64,000 nucleotides of DNA, from positions 1,612,910-1,676,909 of the forward strand of contig NZ_NJER01000001.1 of the NCBI RefSeq assembly GCF_002753895.1, given 5' to 3'. Source of the stretch: Halobacteriovorax sp. JY17. GTDB lineage: Bacteria; Bdellovibrionota; Bacteriovoracia; Bacteriovoracales; Bacteriovoracaceae. This document shows positions 33,235 to 42,610 of this stretch, piece by piece (position 1 is the stretch's first letter; the number at the start of each line of letters is the position of its first letter). The notes below the pieces were generated by a model, which was not told where the DNA came from, made no database searches, and saw nothing but the letters and a program-made list of their open reading frames with translations. The translations under genes and the position numbers were made by a program.

Positions 33235-34562
33235 TAGAAATTCCTTTGATTAATCTTGATCGGTTTTCCAAAGTGCGTCTTATTTACAGCACCATTTTCA
33301 ACAACAATATTTCCACCAACGATAGTGTAATTTATTTTTCCCTTATATGTATATCCATTAAAGGGAGTCCAACCGCACTTAGAGGCCATATCTTCATTTT
33401 TTATTTCTACTCTCTCATTCATATCAACTATGGTGATATCGGCATCAAAACCATCTTCCAGGTGACCTTTATTAAGTCCGTAGAGTTTCGCAGGATTAAA
33501 GCAGAGATACTTTGCTACTTCTTCTAGCGAAAGATTTCCCATTTCTACATGATGAAGAAGGATTGGAAAAATCGTTTGGACTCCTGGCATACCACTAGGA
33601 GAGTTTGGATATCCTTGATCTTTTTCTTCTTTAGTGTGAGGAGCGTGATCAGAACCGATAACATCAACGACACCTTTCTTTAGTGCTCCCCAGAGTCCTG
33701 CCGTGTGATCGGCAGTTCTTATTGGAGGATTCATTTGAGCATAGGTTCCAAGCTTGTCGTAGCACTCTGGTGCAGAAAGAGTAAGATGTTGAGGAGTTAC
33801 TTCTACAGTACAGTGCTCTTTATTTTCTGCAAGAAAATCAATTTCATCTTTTGAGGTAATATGAAGAACGTGCACCTTTCTCTTGCACTCTTTAGCGATT
33901 TCTATAACTCTCTTCGTTGAAGAGAGGGCCGTTTCAACATTTCTCCACTCAGGGTGAGCGTGGGCCGTTGTTGCAGCATCTCTTATTTTCTTTCTGGCAA
34001 CTAGCATCTCTTCATTTTCTGAATGAAGAGCAATGATTCCCGTCGTATTCTTAAAAATTTCTTCTAATTTATCTCTTCTATAAAGCAGTAGATTTCCAGT
34101 AGAGCTTCCAAGGAAAATCTTAATTCCACAGCATCCCTCAATATCTTTCGCTTTTTTGAGCTCTTCTAAATTATCGGCCGTACCACCCATGTAGAAACCA
34201 AAGTTTGCGAGAGACTTTGAACTCGCAATTTCTATCTTTTCTAAAATAGACTCTTTGGTTGTTGTTGGAGGTGTTGTATTGGGCATTTCTAGGTAGGTTG
34301 TGACTCCACCAAGAACTGCAGAAAGTGATCCAGAGGCGAGATCTTCTTTGTGAGTAAGCCCCGGCTCTCTAAAATGAACCTGAGTGTCAATTAATCCAGG
34401 GAATATATGCTTGTGAGTGGCATCAATAGTTTTAGTCGCATTAGCGTCGGAGTGAGGCTCTATTACTGTGATTTTCCCATTTTTAATTGCAAGGTCACAC
34501 TTTTTTAAACCAGATTTTAGTACACAAGTACCGCCCTTAATAATTAGATCAAATTTTTCCAT
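33234..34562 (-). CDS. pyrC: Dihydroorotase (PyrC, class I)
   Basis: 442 residues. It closes carbamoyl-aspartate to dihydroorotate in pyrimidine synthesis. The amidohydrolase metal motif is FPGLIDTQVHFREPG (HxH). YLEMPNTTPPT, HVLHITSK, EVTPQHL and GSDHAPHTKEEK follow in the class I order. The late Asp of SDHAPH is the catalytic base. It is operonic with cdd. The promoter lies in the 102-base gap shared with divergent cysS. Confidence 0.93.
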   Translation of the reverse strand: MEKFDLIIKGGTCVLKSGLKKCDLAIKNGKITVIEPHSDANATKTIDATHKHIFPGLIDTQVHFREPGLTHKEDLASGSLSAVLGGVTTYLEMPNTTPPTTTKESILEKIEIASSKSLANFGFYMGGTADNLEELKKAKDIEGCCGIKIFLGSSTGNLLLYRRDKLEEIFKNTTGIIALHSENEEMLVARKKIRDAATTAHAHPEWRNVETALSSTKRVIEIAKECKRKVHVLHITSKDEIDFLAENKEHCTVEVTPQHLTLSAPECYDKLGTYAQMNPPIRTADHTAGLWGALKKGVVDVIGSDHAPHTKEEKDQGYPNSPSGMPGVQTIFPILLHHVEMGNLSLEEVAKYLCFNPAKLYGLNKGHLEDGFDADITIVDMNERVEIKNEDMASKCGWTPFNGYTYKGKINYTIVGGNIVVENGAVNKTHFGKPIKINQRNF

Positions 34563-34664
34563 AGTTCTTAGGCCCCTAATCGTTTAAAATTTTAAACTTA
34601 TAGTACATTGGACTTTTGAAAATAGAAAACGCTGTGCTAAAAAAGAAGTAAATGGAGAAAGAAA

Positions 34665-36128
34665 ATGTCACTTAAATTGTATAACACTCTGAGCAATAAG
34701 AAAGAAGAATTTAAGCCACTTGAAAGTGGAAAGGTAAAGCTCTACCTTTGTGGGCCAACTGTTTACGATCTTCTTCATATTGGAAACTTTAGAGGGGCCA
34801 TAACTTTTAACTTAGTTAGAAATTGGCTTGAACTTAGTGGATATGATGTTACTTTCGTTTATAACTACACTGATGTGGACGACAAAATAATCAAGAAAGC
34901 AAATGACGAAGGTGTCGAGCCAATTGTTATTTCTGAAAAATATATTGCAGAATTTGAAAAAGACTTCAATCGTCTTGGGTTAAAGAAGCATACTCATAAT
35001 CCAAAAGTAACAGAGTATATGGATGAGATTATTGATTACGTAGCGACACTTATTAAAAATGATAAGGCCTATGAAATTGATGGGGAAGTTTTCTATTCAA
35101 TCGACAACTATGCTGATTATGGAAAGCTCTCTAATAAGAATCTCGATGAACTCAATGCAGGTCAAAGAGTTGAAGTCGATTCAAGAAAGAGAAATCCTTA
35201 TGACTTCGTTCTATGGAAGCCGTCTAAAGAAGGTGAACCTCATTGGACTTCTCCTTGGGGAGAGGGAAGACCTGGTTGGCATATTGAATGTTCTGCCATG
35301 ATTAAGGCAATCCTTGGCGAAACGATTGATATTCATGGTGGTGGAATTGATTTAATTTTTCCACACCACGAAAATGAAATTGCTCAAGGAGAAGGTTGTA
35401 ATTGTACTAAGTATTGTAACTACTGGATGCACAATGAATTTATAAATCTTAAAGATGAGAAAATGTCGAAGTCTTTAGGAAATGTCATTACAGGACGTGC
35501 ATTTATGGATCAGTACCATCCAGAGATTCTAAAGTACCTAATGCTTTCAGCTCACTATAGAAGTAATTTCAATGTGACCGATGAGAAAATACATCAAACA
35601 ATTTCGGGACTTAGAAGAGTCTATGAAACATTAAATGTTATTAATACAGTTGTTGAAACATTTGAAAAGAATGAGTCTGGAAAAGTTGAAAAGAAGTTTT
35701 CAGAACTTTTAAAGCAATCAGATGCAAAGATTAAAAAATCTCTTGATGATGACTTTGGAACAGGTGAAGTTATAGCAACTCTATTTGAAACTGTTAGAGC
35801 ATTTAATGCTTTAAATATCTTAAAGAAAAAGAAAGACATTAACTCATGGACTACCGCCAATACATTCAAAGAATGGATTTTAAAATATGGAGAAATGATG
35901 GCACTCTTTCAAGAGGAGCCAAATGATTTCTTATCTTCAATTGATGAAATTATGTTGAAAGAAAAAGGAATCGATAGAGATAAAGTTCTTGAGTTAGTTA
36001 AAATGAGAGAGCAGTCTAGAATAGATAAAGACTGGACCAAGGCCGATGAGGCTAGAGATGCTCTTCATGCAATGGGGATTGATTTTCAAGACACTGATGA
36101 CGGAGTTAAGTGGAACGTAAAGGTTTAA
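34665..36128 (+). CDS. cysS: Cysteine--tRNA ligase
   Basis: 487 residues. It charges tRNA-Cys. The class I signatures are HIGN (residues 38-41) and KMSKSLGN. The zinc that discriminates cysteine is held by Cys29 (YLCGPT), the Cys-Ser-Ala of HIECSAM and HHENE. The anticodon-binding helical domain follows, with typical VLELVKMREQSRIDKDWTKAD. GGAG precedes the ATG. priA starts 6 bases after the stop. Confidence 0.97.
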   Translation: MSLKLYNTLSNKKEEFKPLESGKVKLYLCGPTVYDLLHIGNFRGAITFNLVRNWLELSGYDVTFVYNYTDVDDKIIKKANDEGVEPIVISEKYIAEFEKDFNRLGLKKHTHNPKVTEYMDEIIDYVATLIKNDKAYEIDGEVFYSIDNYADYGKLSNKNLDELNAGQRVEVDSRKRNPYDFVLWKPSKEGEPHWTSPWGEGRPGWHIECSAMIKAILGETIDIHGGGIDLIFPHHENEIAQGEGCNCTKYCNYWMHNEFINLKDEKMSKSLGNVITGRAFMDQYHPEILKYLMLSAHYRSNFNVTDEKIHQTISGLRRVYETLNVINTVVETFEKNESGKVEKKFSELLKQSDAKIKKSLDDDFGTGEVIATLFETVRAFNALNILKKKKDINSWTTANTFKEWILKYGEMMALFQEEPNDFLSSIDEIMLKEKGIDRDKVLELVKMREQSRIDKDWTKADEARDALHAMGIDFQDTDDGVKWNVKV

Positions 36129-36134
36129 TTTATA

Positions 36135-38156
36135 GTGACTACTTACTGCAAAGTTGCCGTTAAATACCCAGGTCCCGAAGGAATTCTTACTTACGAATGC
36201 CCTGAGGATTTTGATGTTAAGAGAGGGGATTTGGTTCAAGTTCCTCTTGGAAGGCGAAATGCCGCAGGTTGTGTTATAGAGTCTGGATTAAGTTCCCAGT
36301 CAGTTCAAGACGAATTAGATAAGTATAAGTTAAAGCCAGTACTTTCAAAAGAAATTGATCTCTTTTGTTTAAGTGAAAAAGAGCTGAAACTCTATGAGTG
36401 GATGTCTCGCTACTACCACTACAATCTTGGTATGACGATTATTGAGTGTTTACCAAAGATTTTAAAAAAGCCTCGTAAAGTTGAATTTGTGGAAGGATCT
36501 GGAAAGGAACTCCCTCACATTCTCAATGATGATCAACAAGCGACTTTTGAAAGTATTTTTTCAAAAGTCTCTAAGGGGTTTGATCGTCACTACATTCATG
36601 GAGTGACAGGCTCTGGAAAAACATCTGTCTACTTAAGTCTAATGAAGGAAACTCTAAAGCAGGGGAAGTCTATTCTCTTCTTGCTTCCTGAAATTAACTT
36701 AACACCCCAGTTTACCAATACATTTGCCGAGTTTTTAGACTGCAGAGTATTTCCTTACCATAGTGGTGTAGGAGACTCTGAAAAGAATACGATATGGAAA
36801 GAACTCAAAGAAAGTGATCGTCCTGTACTTGTGATGGGAGTCCGGAGTTCAGTCTTTTTACCAATCGAGAATTTAGGTCTTGTCATTGTTGATGAAGAGC
36901 ATGATCAGTCCTTTAAGCAGAGTGATCGCTGTCCTTATAATGGAAGAGATGTGGCGATAAAGAAAGCGCAGCTTTCCAATTGTCCAATTGTCCTAGGGTC
37001 CGCAACACCAACTGTTGAGAATTTCTTTTCTTTTTCTGAGAAAAGTGAGAACTACTACCCACTAGAGAAGAGAGCGTCGGGAGGTTTTCCTGCGATTGAG
37101 TTGATTGATTGTAGAGAAGAAAAGAAGACAGTGGGAAGAAATTTTGAAGAGAATGATCTTTGGCCAATTCATTCAAAGGCATTAGAAGCGATAAAAGAAA
37201 AACTTGAGCTAGGCGAACAAGTATTAGTCTTTGTGAATAGATTAGGTTTTGCAAATCATATTCAATGCCGAGGCTGTGGAAAGAAGTTTGAAGATCCAAA
37301 TACAAACACCCCACTTCGCTATTTCAAGAGCAAGAATGTCTTAAAAAGTGCTCATAGTGATTACGAAATTCCCATGCCTGAGATTTGTCCCGAATGTGGA
37401 AATATGAGTTTATTACAAAAGGGATTCGGAACAGAGAAAATTCAAGAAGTACTACAAGCACACCTTTCAAATTACAATATTGAGAGATTTGATAGAGATG
37501 AAATAAAGAATGTTAAGCAACTCGAAGATAAATTAAATAGATTTCATAATAAAGAAATTGATGTCTTTGTAGGAACACAGATGCTTTCTAAGGGACATAA
37601 CTTTGAGAAAGTTAATCTTGTTCTAGTTTTAGGCGTTGACTCTATTATGAACTTCCCTGATTTTCGTGCAATAGAAAAAGCATACCAGCTCATTACTCAG
37701 ATCAATGGGCGTGCTGGGAGATATTCTCCTGATGCGAAAGTTCTCATTCAGACATTGAGCCCGTCTAACAAGGTCTTTGATTATATTAAAGATCATTCAT
37801 TTTCTGAATTCTATGAAGATGAATTAGTTGTTAGAGATATTTCAAGATTTCCACCCTTTTCAAAAATGGCCGCGATTTATTTCAACTCTAGATTTAGAGG
37901 AAAGCTAACCGATAATGTAATTTCTGTTGCCCATTCTTTAAAAGAAGTGGCGTCGAAGAATGGTCTTGATGTAGATATTCTTGGCCCTAGTCCAGCGATG
38001 ATAGAAAAGAGACTTAACCAATTCACTTGGTATATCGCTCTTAAGGCACATGATATTAATCATCTTCATAAGCTCTTAAGTTATTTTGAAAGGTCTTATA
38101 TCCGTTCAAATTCAATTACTTATAAGATTGATGTTGATCCTTATCAAATTTTCTAA
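36135..38156 (+). CDS. priA: Primosomal helicase PriA with a single zinc site
   Basis: 673 residues, GTG start. PriA reloads replication forks through a 3'-5' DEXH helicase. The N-terminal DNA-binding domain begins CKVAVKYPGPEGILTYECP. Walker A is GVTGSGKT, the Walker B motif is VIVDEEHDQSFKQ, and GSATPTVEN and late GRAGR motifs follow. In the cysteine region, QCRGCGKKF and EICPECGN keep the first and fourth CxxC pairs. The two central pairs are replaced (DPNT and SAHS), so the second zinc site of the E. coli enzyme is absent. It probably shares a transcript with cysS. Confidence 0.95.
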   Translation: MTTYCKVAVKYPGPEGILTYECPEDFDVKRGDLVQVPLGRRNAAGCVIESGLSSQSVQDELDKYKLKPVLSKEIDLFCLSEKELKLYEWMSRYYHYNLGMTIIECLPKILKKPRKVEFVEGSGKELPHILNDDQQATFESIFSKVSKGFDRHYIHGVTGSGKTSVYLSLMKETLKQGKSILFLLPEINLTPQFTNTFAEFLDCRVFPYHSGVGDSEKNTIWKELKESDRPVLVMGVRSSVFLPIENLGLVIVDEEHDQSFKQSDRCPYNGRDVAIKKAQLSNCPIVLGSATPTVENFFSFSEKSENYYPLEKRASGGFPAIELIDCREEKKTVGRNFEENDLWPIHSKALEAIKEKLELGEQVLVFVNRLGFANHIQCRGCGKKFEDPNTNTPLRYFKSKNVLKSAHSDYEIPMPEICPECGNMSLLQKGFGTEKIQEVLQAHLSNYNIERFDRDEIKNVKQLEDKLNRFHNKEIDVFVGTQMLSKGHNFEKVNLVLVLGVDSIMNFPDFRAIEKAYQLITQINGRAGRYSPDAKVLIQTLSPSNKVFDYIKDHSFSEFYEDELVVRDISRFPPFSKMAAIYFNSRFRGKLTDNVISVAHSLKEVASKNGLDVDILGPSPAMIEKRLNQFTWYIALKAHDINHLHKLLSYFERSYIRSNSITYKIDVDPYQIF

Positions 38157-38227
38157 AATTTCTCTTAACCAAAAATTAACTCACACCACTACTTGGTACA
38201 CCGTTAGAATATGTACTAGGAGTGAAT

Positions 38228-39730
38228 ATGAAAAAAATAGGTATAGTTGTTCTCTTTGTTGGAGTTTTGGCTTTGTCAGTATCCAATTTTTATTTAACAG
38301 TATCTAAGCTTATTTGGCTTATCTCCCTTCTTATTTCTAATATAATTATCTATTACTTATTTTTTAAAAAGTCGGTATCAATGGCTAGAATTGAAAGTGA
38401 GTTAAAGAGACTAGAGAAATCAAATAGAGTCATATTAGGTACATCTGATCAAATTCTAAATACAAATCGTGAACTAGAAGAAGGTTCATTGCAACAGTCT
38501 GAATCACTACATGAAACAGCAATAGCTCTCGATGAAATTAATGCCATGGCAGCAAGGAGTTCATCTCATTGCGAAACCTCGATAACTCTTTCATCAGAAT
38601 GTATTAATGCATCTGGGAAGGGAAAGGAAGCAGTTAATAATTTAAAAGATAGTTTTATAAAAATAAAAGATGGAAATATTTCTTTTTCAAAATATATTTC
38701 AGATTCAAATGAAAAGATTTTAGAAATTAGTAATGTAATAAAAGAGATTAATACAAGAACGAAAATTATTAATGATATTGTTTTTCAAACTAAGCTTCTT
38801 TCATTCAATGCTTCCGTGGAGGCGGCGAGAGCCGGAGAGCACGGGAAAGGTTTTTCAGTTGTAGCAGAAGAGATTGGTAACTTAGCAAACCTTAGTGGTA
38901 GCGCTGCAAATGAGATATCTAAAATGTTAGAAGAGAGTGTTCTACGAGTTGATGAAATTGTGGAAGAGAGTCAGATTGCAGTTGAAAAAATATCAGCAAC
39001 GAGTGAAGAAAGTATTGAGCTAGGAGAAGTTGCAGTTACTCTTTGTGATAACTCTTTAGATGATATATCGATGAGAATTGATGAGGTAAATAGATCTGTT
39101 CTAGAAATTTCATCTGCGAGTAAAGAGCAGAGGATTGGAGTAGAGGAGATAACAAAAGCCGTAAATTTATTAAATCAAGTTAATCAAAAGATTAACCTTG
39201 TTGTAGGGCAATCTAAACAAGTTGCTTATAGCGTATCAAAAGAATCAGAGGAGTTAGATGAAGTTGTTGCTAGAATGATTTTTGCAACAACTGGTCATGA
39301 AAGAATTAAATCTAATGATGCTGAGTTGTTCGAATGGGATGACTCCTATTTGATTCATGTCGACGACATGGATGATGAACATCAAATTCTAGTCGAAAAA
39401 ATAAATCTACTTGTTGAAAGTTTAAATAAAGAAACCTCTTTAGAAATGCTTCCAAAGTTTAATGATATGTGTGACTACACTGTTGAACATTTTACCCATG
39501 AAGAAGAGTTTATGCGAAGTTTCAATTATGAAGAATATGATGCTCATAAAAAAATCCATGATAACCTTCTTTCATTTCTTCGAAGCTTTGAAGAGAGTAT
39601 AAGAAATGGTACTGTTGATAAAATTAAATTAGTGGGCTTTCTTAAAAATTGGCTCATAAGTCATATTATGGGGGTGGATACTAAGTATGCCGGTGTTTAT
39701 CAAGAGAGCAGAGCTAAACTTACGGCTTAG
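38228..39730 (+). CDS. Chemoreceptor signalling domain fused to C-terminal hemerythrin
   Basis: 500 residues from ATG 38228 (AGGAG 5 bases upstream; the in-frame GTG at 38222 lies in that box). Two adjacent transmembrane helices occupy about residues 5-50 with almost no periplasmic loop. The cytoplasmic MCP coil carries the tip [20 protein letters not shown]. Residues about 370-495 are a bacteriohemerythrin with all seven di-iron ligands: DDEHQ, VEHFTHEEE, YDAHKKIHD and HIMGVDTKY. It probably senses oxygen or related gases in the cytoplasm and signals to CheA. It is solitary and convergent with the flavin reductase gene, overlapping it by 11 bases. Confidence 0.92.
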   Translation: MKKIGIVVLFVGVLALSVSNFYLTVSKLIWLISLLISNIIIYYLFFKKSVSMARIESELKRLEKSNRVILGTSDQILNTNRELEEGSLQQSESLHETAIALDEINAMAARSSSHCETSITLSSECINASGKGKEAVNNLKDSFIKIKDGNISFSKYISDSNEKILEISNVIKEINTRTKIINDIVFQTKLLSFNASVEAARAGEHGKGFSVVAEEIGNLANLSGSAANEISKMLEESVLRVDEIVEESQIAVEKISATSEESIELGEVAVTLCDNSLDDISMRIDEVNRSVLEISSASKEQRIGVEEITKAVNLLNQVNQKINLVVGQSKQVAYSVSKESEELDEVVARMIFATTGHERIKSNDAELFEWDDSYLIHVDDMDDEHQILVEKINLLVESLNKETSLEMLPKFNDMCDYTVEHFTHEEEFMRSFNYEEYDAHKKIHDNLLSFLRSFEESIRNGTVDKIKLVGFLKNWLISHIMGVDTKYAGVYQESRAKLTA

Positions 39731-40346
39731 CATAGGGGAGTCGTTCTAGTTTTTGAATTGAATGATAAGTATCTAGACCACTAACACAGACTGCTTGCGT
39801 ATCCTCTATGTTGAGATAGCCGTCATCATTCATTATTCTCTTTGGTATCCATACTCCAAGAATTTTTAAGATGAGCATATGGGTACCATTTTCTTTAATA
39901 GAAACTTCTCTTGAAAGCTCAAGTGCTACTTTTACATGTGATTCTTTTACAAAGGGAGCTTTGAAATTTTCCAGGTATTCTTCAGTGAGGGAGCAGGCTT
40001 CAAATTCAGAAACTTCTCTCTTATATCTGGCACTTGTTTGGTGAGCATTTCTATAAATATTTTCGTTTACATGATTCAGAGTAAGTACTTTGGTCGATCT
40101 GATATTTTCGAGCGTATGTCGTGGAGAAATATCAGGCCTAATGATAATTCCAAGTAATGCTGGCGAAGCTCCAAGGTGAAAGGCTGAGCTCACAATACTT
40201 AGGTTTGTTTGTCCACTTGAAGAAATTGTACCAATTAAATTAGCAGACTTTATTCCTGACAATGAGTTAATAAAACGTACTCGTTTTCTATCATCAAAAT
40301 TTTTAAACATAGTGTTAGATATGAATATTTGATTTTCATTTGTCAT
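39720..40346 (-). CDS. Flavin reductase-like FMN-binding protein
   Basis: 208 residues from the ATG at 40346, one base after the photolyase stop; a longer frame from 40406 runs inside the photolyase gene. The split-barrel flavin reductase pattern is seen: SANLIGTISSSGQTNLSIVSSAFHLGASPALLGIIIRP (core motif SSAFHLG), RHTLENI and VLTLNHVN. Such proteins bind FMN and reduce flavins or related substrates. As last gene of the photolyase operon, it may supply or handle reduced flavin for repair; that role is inferred. Confidence 0.85.
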   Translation of the reverse strand: MTNENQIFISNTMFKNFDDRKRVRFINSLSGIKSANLIGTISSSGQTNLSIVSSAFHLGASPALLGIIIRPDISPRHTLENIRSTKVLTLNHVNENIYRNAHQTSARYKREVSEFEACSLTEEYLENFKAPFVKESHVKVALELSREVSIKENGTHMLILKILGVWIPKRIMNDDGYLNIEDTQAVCVSGLDTYHSIQKLERLPYAKP

Positions 40347-40347
40347 A

Positions 40348-41646
40348 TTATTTAACTGCTTTGTTATAGGTGAATATTGCTCGGTGATAAGCTTCTTTGT
40401 GATCAATCATTTCCTTTGTATAGTTCTCTGTTCCATATTCTGGAACCCATTTCTTTACATAGACTAGGTCTGGATCAAATTTCTTTAATTGGGTCATAGG
40501 ATTAAAAATTCTAAAGTAAGGAGCAGCGTCACAGCCTGTTCCTGCAGCCCATTGCCAATTTCCATTATTAGAGGCGAGATCAAAGTCTAGGAGTTTTGAA
40601 GCAAAGTATTTTTCGCCCCATCTCCAATCAATAAGAAGATCTTTAACTAGAAAACTTGCTACAACCATTCTTACTCTGTTATGCATATGGCCTGTGTTAT
40701 TGAGTTCTCTCATTCCTGCATCGACCAATGGAAAGCCTGTTCTTCCTTCGCACCATAATTTAAACTCTTCTTTATTATTTCTCCACTTAATCGCATTATA
40801 CTTTTCTTTAAACGAAGATTCCGCCACATGAGGAAAGTGATAGAGAATTTGCATAAAGAATTCTCTCCAAATGAGTTCGCTCAGCCAGGTGGCATTGGTT
40901 TGATGAGCAATAGCTACGGCCTGCCTAGTACTTATTGTGCCAAAGCGTAAATGGATACCAATAAGAGATGTCCCTTCGAGAGAGGGGATATCTCTTGTTT
41001 TGTCATAGCACTCTATTTTTTTCTTTCTCAATATTCTTGTCGGGATTTTTACTTCCCCTCTTTTGAAACCTAGTTCTTCTAGGTCATGTAAGTATTTATT
41101 AAAATTATCTGAAATATTATCAATAAGCTTTTCAGACCTAAAACTTGCAAGATCTTTGGGGCTTAAGTTCTCAAGCCATTTATTCTTATAGGGCGTATAG
41201 ATAGTATAAGGAGTACCATCTTTCTTTAAAATATCATTCTTTGCAAAAATACATTGATCTTTATAGGAATTCATTTTTATAGATTTCTTTTGAAGAAGTT
41301 TTGAAATCTCTTGATCTCTTCTTAATGCGTAAGGCTCATAGTCTTCGTTGACAAATACCTCCTCTATATTGAATTCTTTCAGTATTTGAGACCAAGCTTT
41401 TTTAGGGGTGTCGAAGTATGTTTTAATGCTTTTGTTTGATGAAGATAGATCCTCATTTATTTTTATGAGAGAGTCATAAATAAAGCTAACTCTTGCATCA
41501 TTCTTATCTAGGCTATCTAGAATATTTTTATCAAATATAAAGATAGGTATAACTTTTAGTCCAGACGATAGGGCGTGGTAAAAGGCTTTATTGTCTTTGA
41601 TCCTTAAATCTCTTCTAAACCAGAATATATTAACTCTTTCTTTCAT
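40348..41646 (-). CDS. phrB: Deoxyribodipyrimidine photolyase (cryptochrome/photolyase family)
   Basis: 432 residues. It uses light-excited FADH- to split cyclobutane pyrimidine dimers. The N-terminal antenna-binding domain begins VNIFWFRRDLRIKDN. The FAD domain has LIWREFFMQIL, NRVRMVVASFLVKDLLIDWRWGE (core RMVVASF) and DFDLASNNGNWQWAAGTG (core NNGNWQW), with GCDAAPYFRIFNP near the end. Its start shares one base with the stop of the DUF523/DUF1722 gene. The divergent MerR-cobalamin regulator suggests light control. Confidence 0.95.
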   Translation of the reverse strand: MKERVNIFWFRRDLRIKDNKAFYHALSSGLKVIPIFIFDKNILDSLDKNDARVSFIYDSLIKINEDLSSSNKSIKTYFDTPKKAWSQILKEFNIEEVFVNEDYEPYALRRDQEISKLLQKKSIKMNSYKDQCIFAKNDILKKDGTPYTIYTPYKNKWLENLSPKDLASFRSEKLIDNISDNFNKYLHDLEELGFKRGEVKIPTRILRKKKIECYDKTRDIPSLEGTSLIGIHLRFGTISTRQAVAIAHQTNATWLSELIWREFFMQILYHFPHVAESSFKEKYNAIKWRNNKEEFKLWCEGRTGFPLVDAGMRELNNTGHMHNRVRMVVASFLVKDLLIDWRWGEKYFASKLLDFDLASNNGNWQWAAGTGCDAAPYFRIFNPMTQLKKFDPDLVYVKKWVPEYGTENYTKEMIDHKEAYHRAIFTYNKAVK

Positions 41647-42596
41647 TATACTTCTTTTGCTAATTTCAATTCTTTAGGATAAGGCATGAAGTAGTACTGT
41701 CCATTTAAGTATGACAGTTCATATTTCTTTGTAAGCAAATCAAAAAATTTCAAGAGAACTATATGATTTATAATTCCATTTTTGAAATCTTCTAAAAGTG
41801 AAACTATTTCACTTTTCTCTTTTGCTGTTAGGTATTTCTTGAAGTACCCCATGAGATGCTGAAGAGTATTGAATCTTCTTCCTGTCGTCGCTTCTTTATT
41901 AAAAGTTTTAAACAATAAAGTTCTGTACTCTTGAAAACTTTCTTCTATGTCGTTCTTCTTTGCATTTGCGACAATCTGTCCTAGTCTTTTTAGTTCTTTA
42001 GGAGAGTGATCCATGAGGATATACTTATACTTTTGATGGAATTGTTGAAATTCGGCAGGGGTTCTCTCTGTATTCCTCAGTCTATAGTGAGCATAGACCG
42101 ATTTTATAAAATTCTCCCTAAGAACTTTATTTATCATTCTTCCCGAATCAATAGTTGGGACGGATGGGAAATTACTTAAAACATTTTTTGCAAATAGTCC
42201 TGTGGATCTCGTCACGACTTTTGAATCATCAAGTTGAATAGTCTTAACGTTATCTAAACCGCATGAAGGGGATTTCTTTGTTAGAATAAAACCATCAATG
42301 CTTTTATTGCTTAATGTAGCATTCATTCTAGAGTATGTTTCTAGAGCAAGGCCTGTAAGGTCAGTGCCTTCAAATTTCTTTCTTAGTTTTATATTTTCTT
42401 TATCTTCTTTGTTAAAATAAAGATGAATCTCCTCTCTTGGAGCCCCAAGACCCATTTCCATTTCTGGACAAACGGGAACGAAATTAACAAACTTTGAAAG
42501 CTCCTGAATGATCCACTTGTCTTGGCAGTGATTTTTATCATACCTGACAAGATTTCCTAGTAAGCACGAGCTAATGGCAATATTAGGTTTAGTCAT
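41646..42596 (-). CDS. DUF523-DUF1722 fusion protein
   Basis: 316 residues from the ATG at 42596 (GGGAG about 8 bases upstream; the ATG at 42602 is also possible but very close to that box). Residues 1-150 are DUF523: ISSCLLGNLVRYD, VPVCPEMEMGLGAPRE and KSPSCGL, with conserved cysteines. The rest is DUF1722 (YbgA-like): LMGYFKK, KYKYILMDHSP. This fusion commonly sits beside photolyase genes, and a link to thiouracil desulfidation has been described for DUF523. It is part of the SDR-phrB operon. Confidence 0.88.
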   Translation of the reverse strand: MTKPNIAISSCLLGNLVRYDKNHCQDKWIIQELSKFVNFVPVCPEMEMGLGAPREEIHLYFNKEDKENIKLRKKFEGTDLTGLALETYSRMNATLSNKSIDGFILTKKSPSCGLDNVKTIQLDDSKVVTRSTGLFAKNVLSNFPSVPTIDSGRMINKVLRENFIKSVYAHYRLRNTERTPAEFQQFHQKYKYILMDHSPKELKRLGQIVANAKKNDIEESFQEYRTLLFKTFNKEATTGRRFNTLQHLMGYFKKYLTAKEKSEIVSLLEDFKNGIINHIVLLKFFDLLTKKYELSYLNGQYYFMPYPKELKLAKEV

Positions 42597-42610
42597 GTTC
42601 ATGGCTCCCG

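Noticed and set aside
33141-33527. Plus-strand frame of 128 codons
   Set aside because: It overlaps cdd and pyrC, both clearly identified on the other strand, and has no family features.
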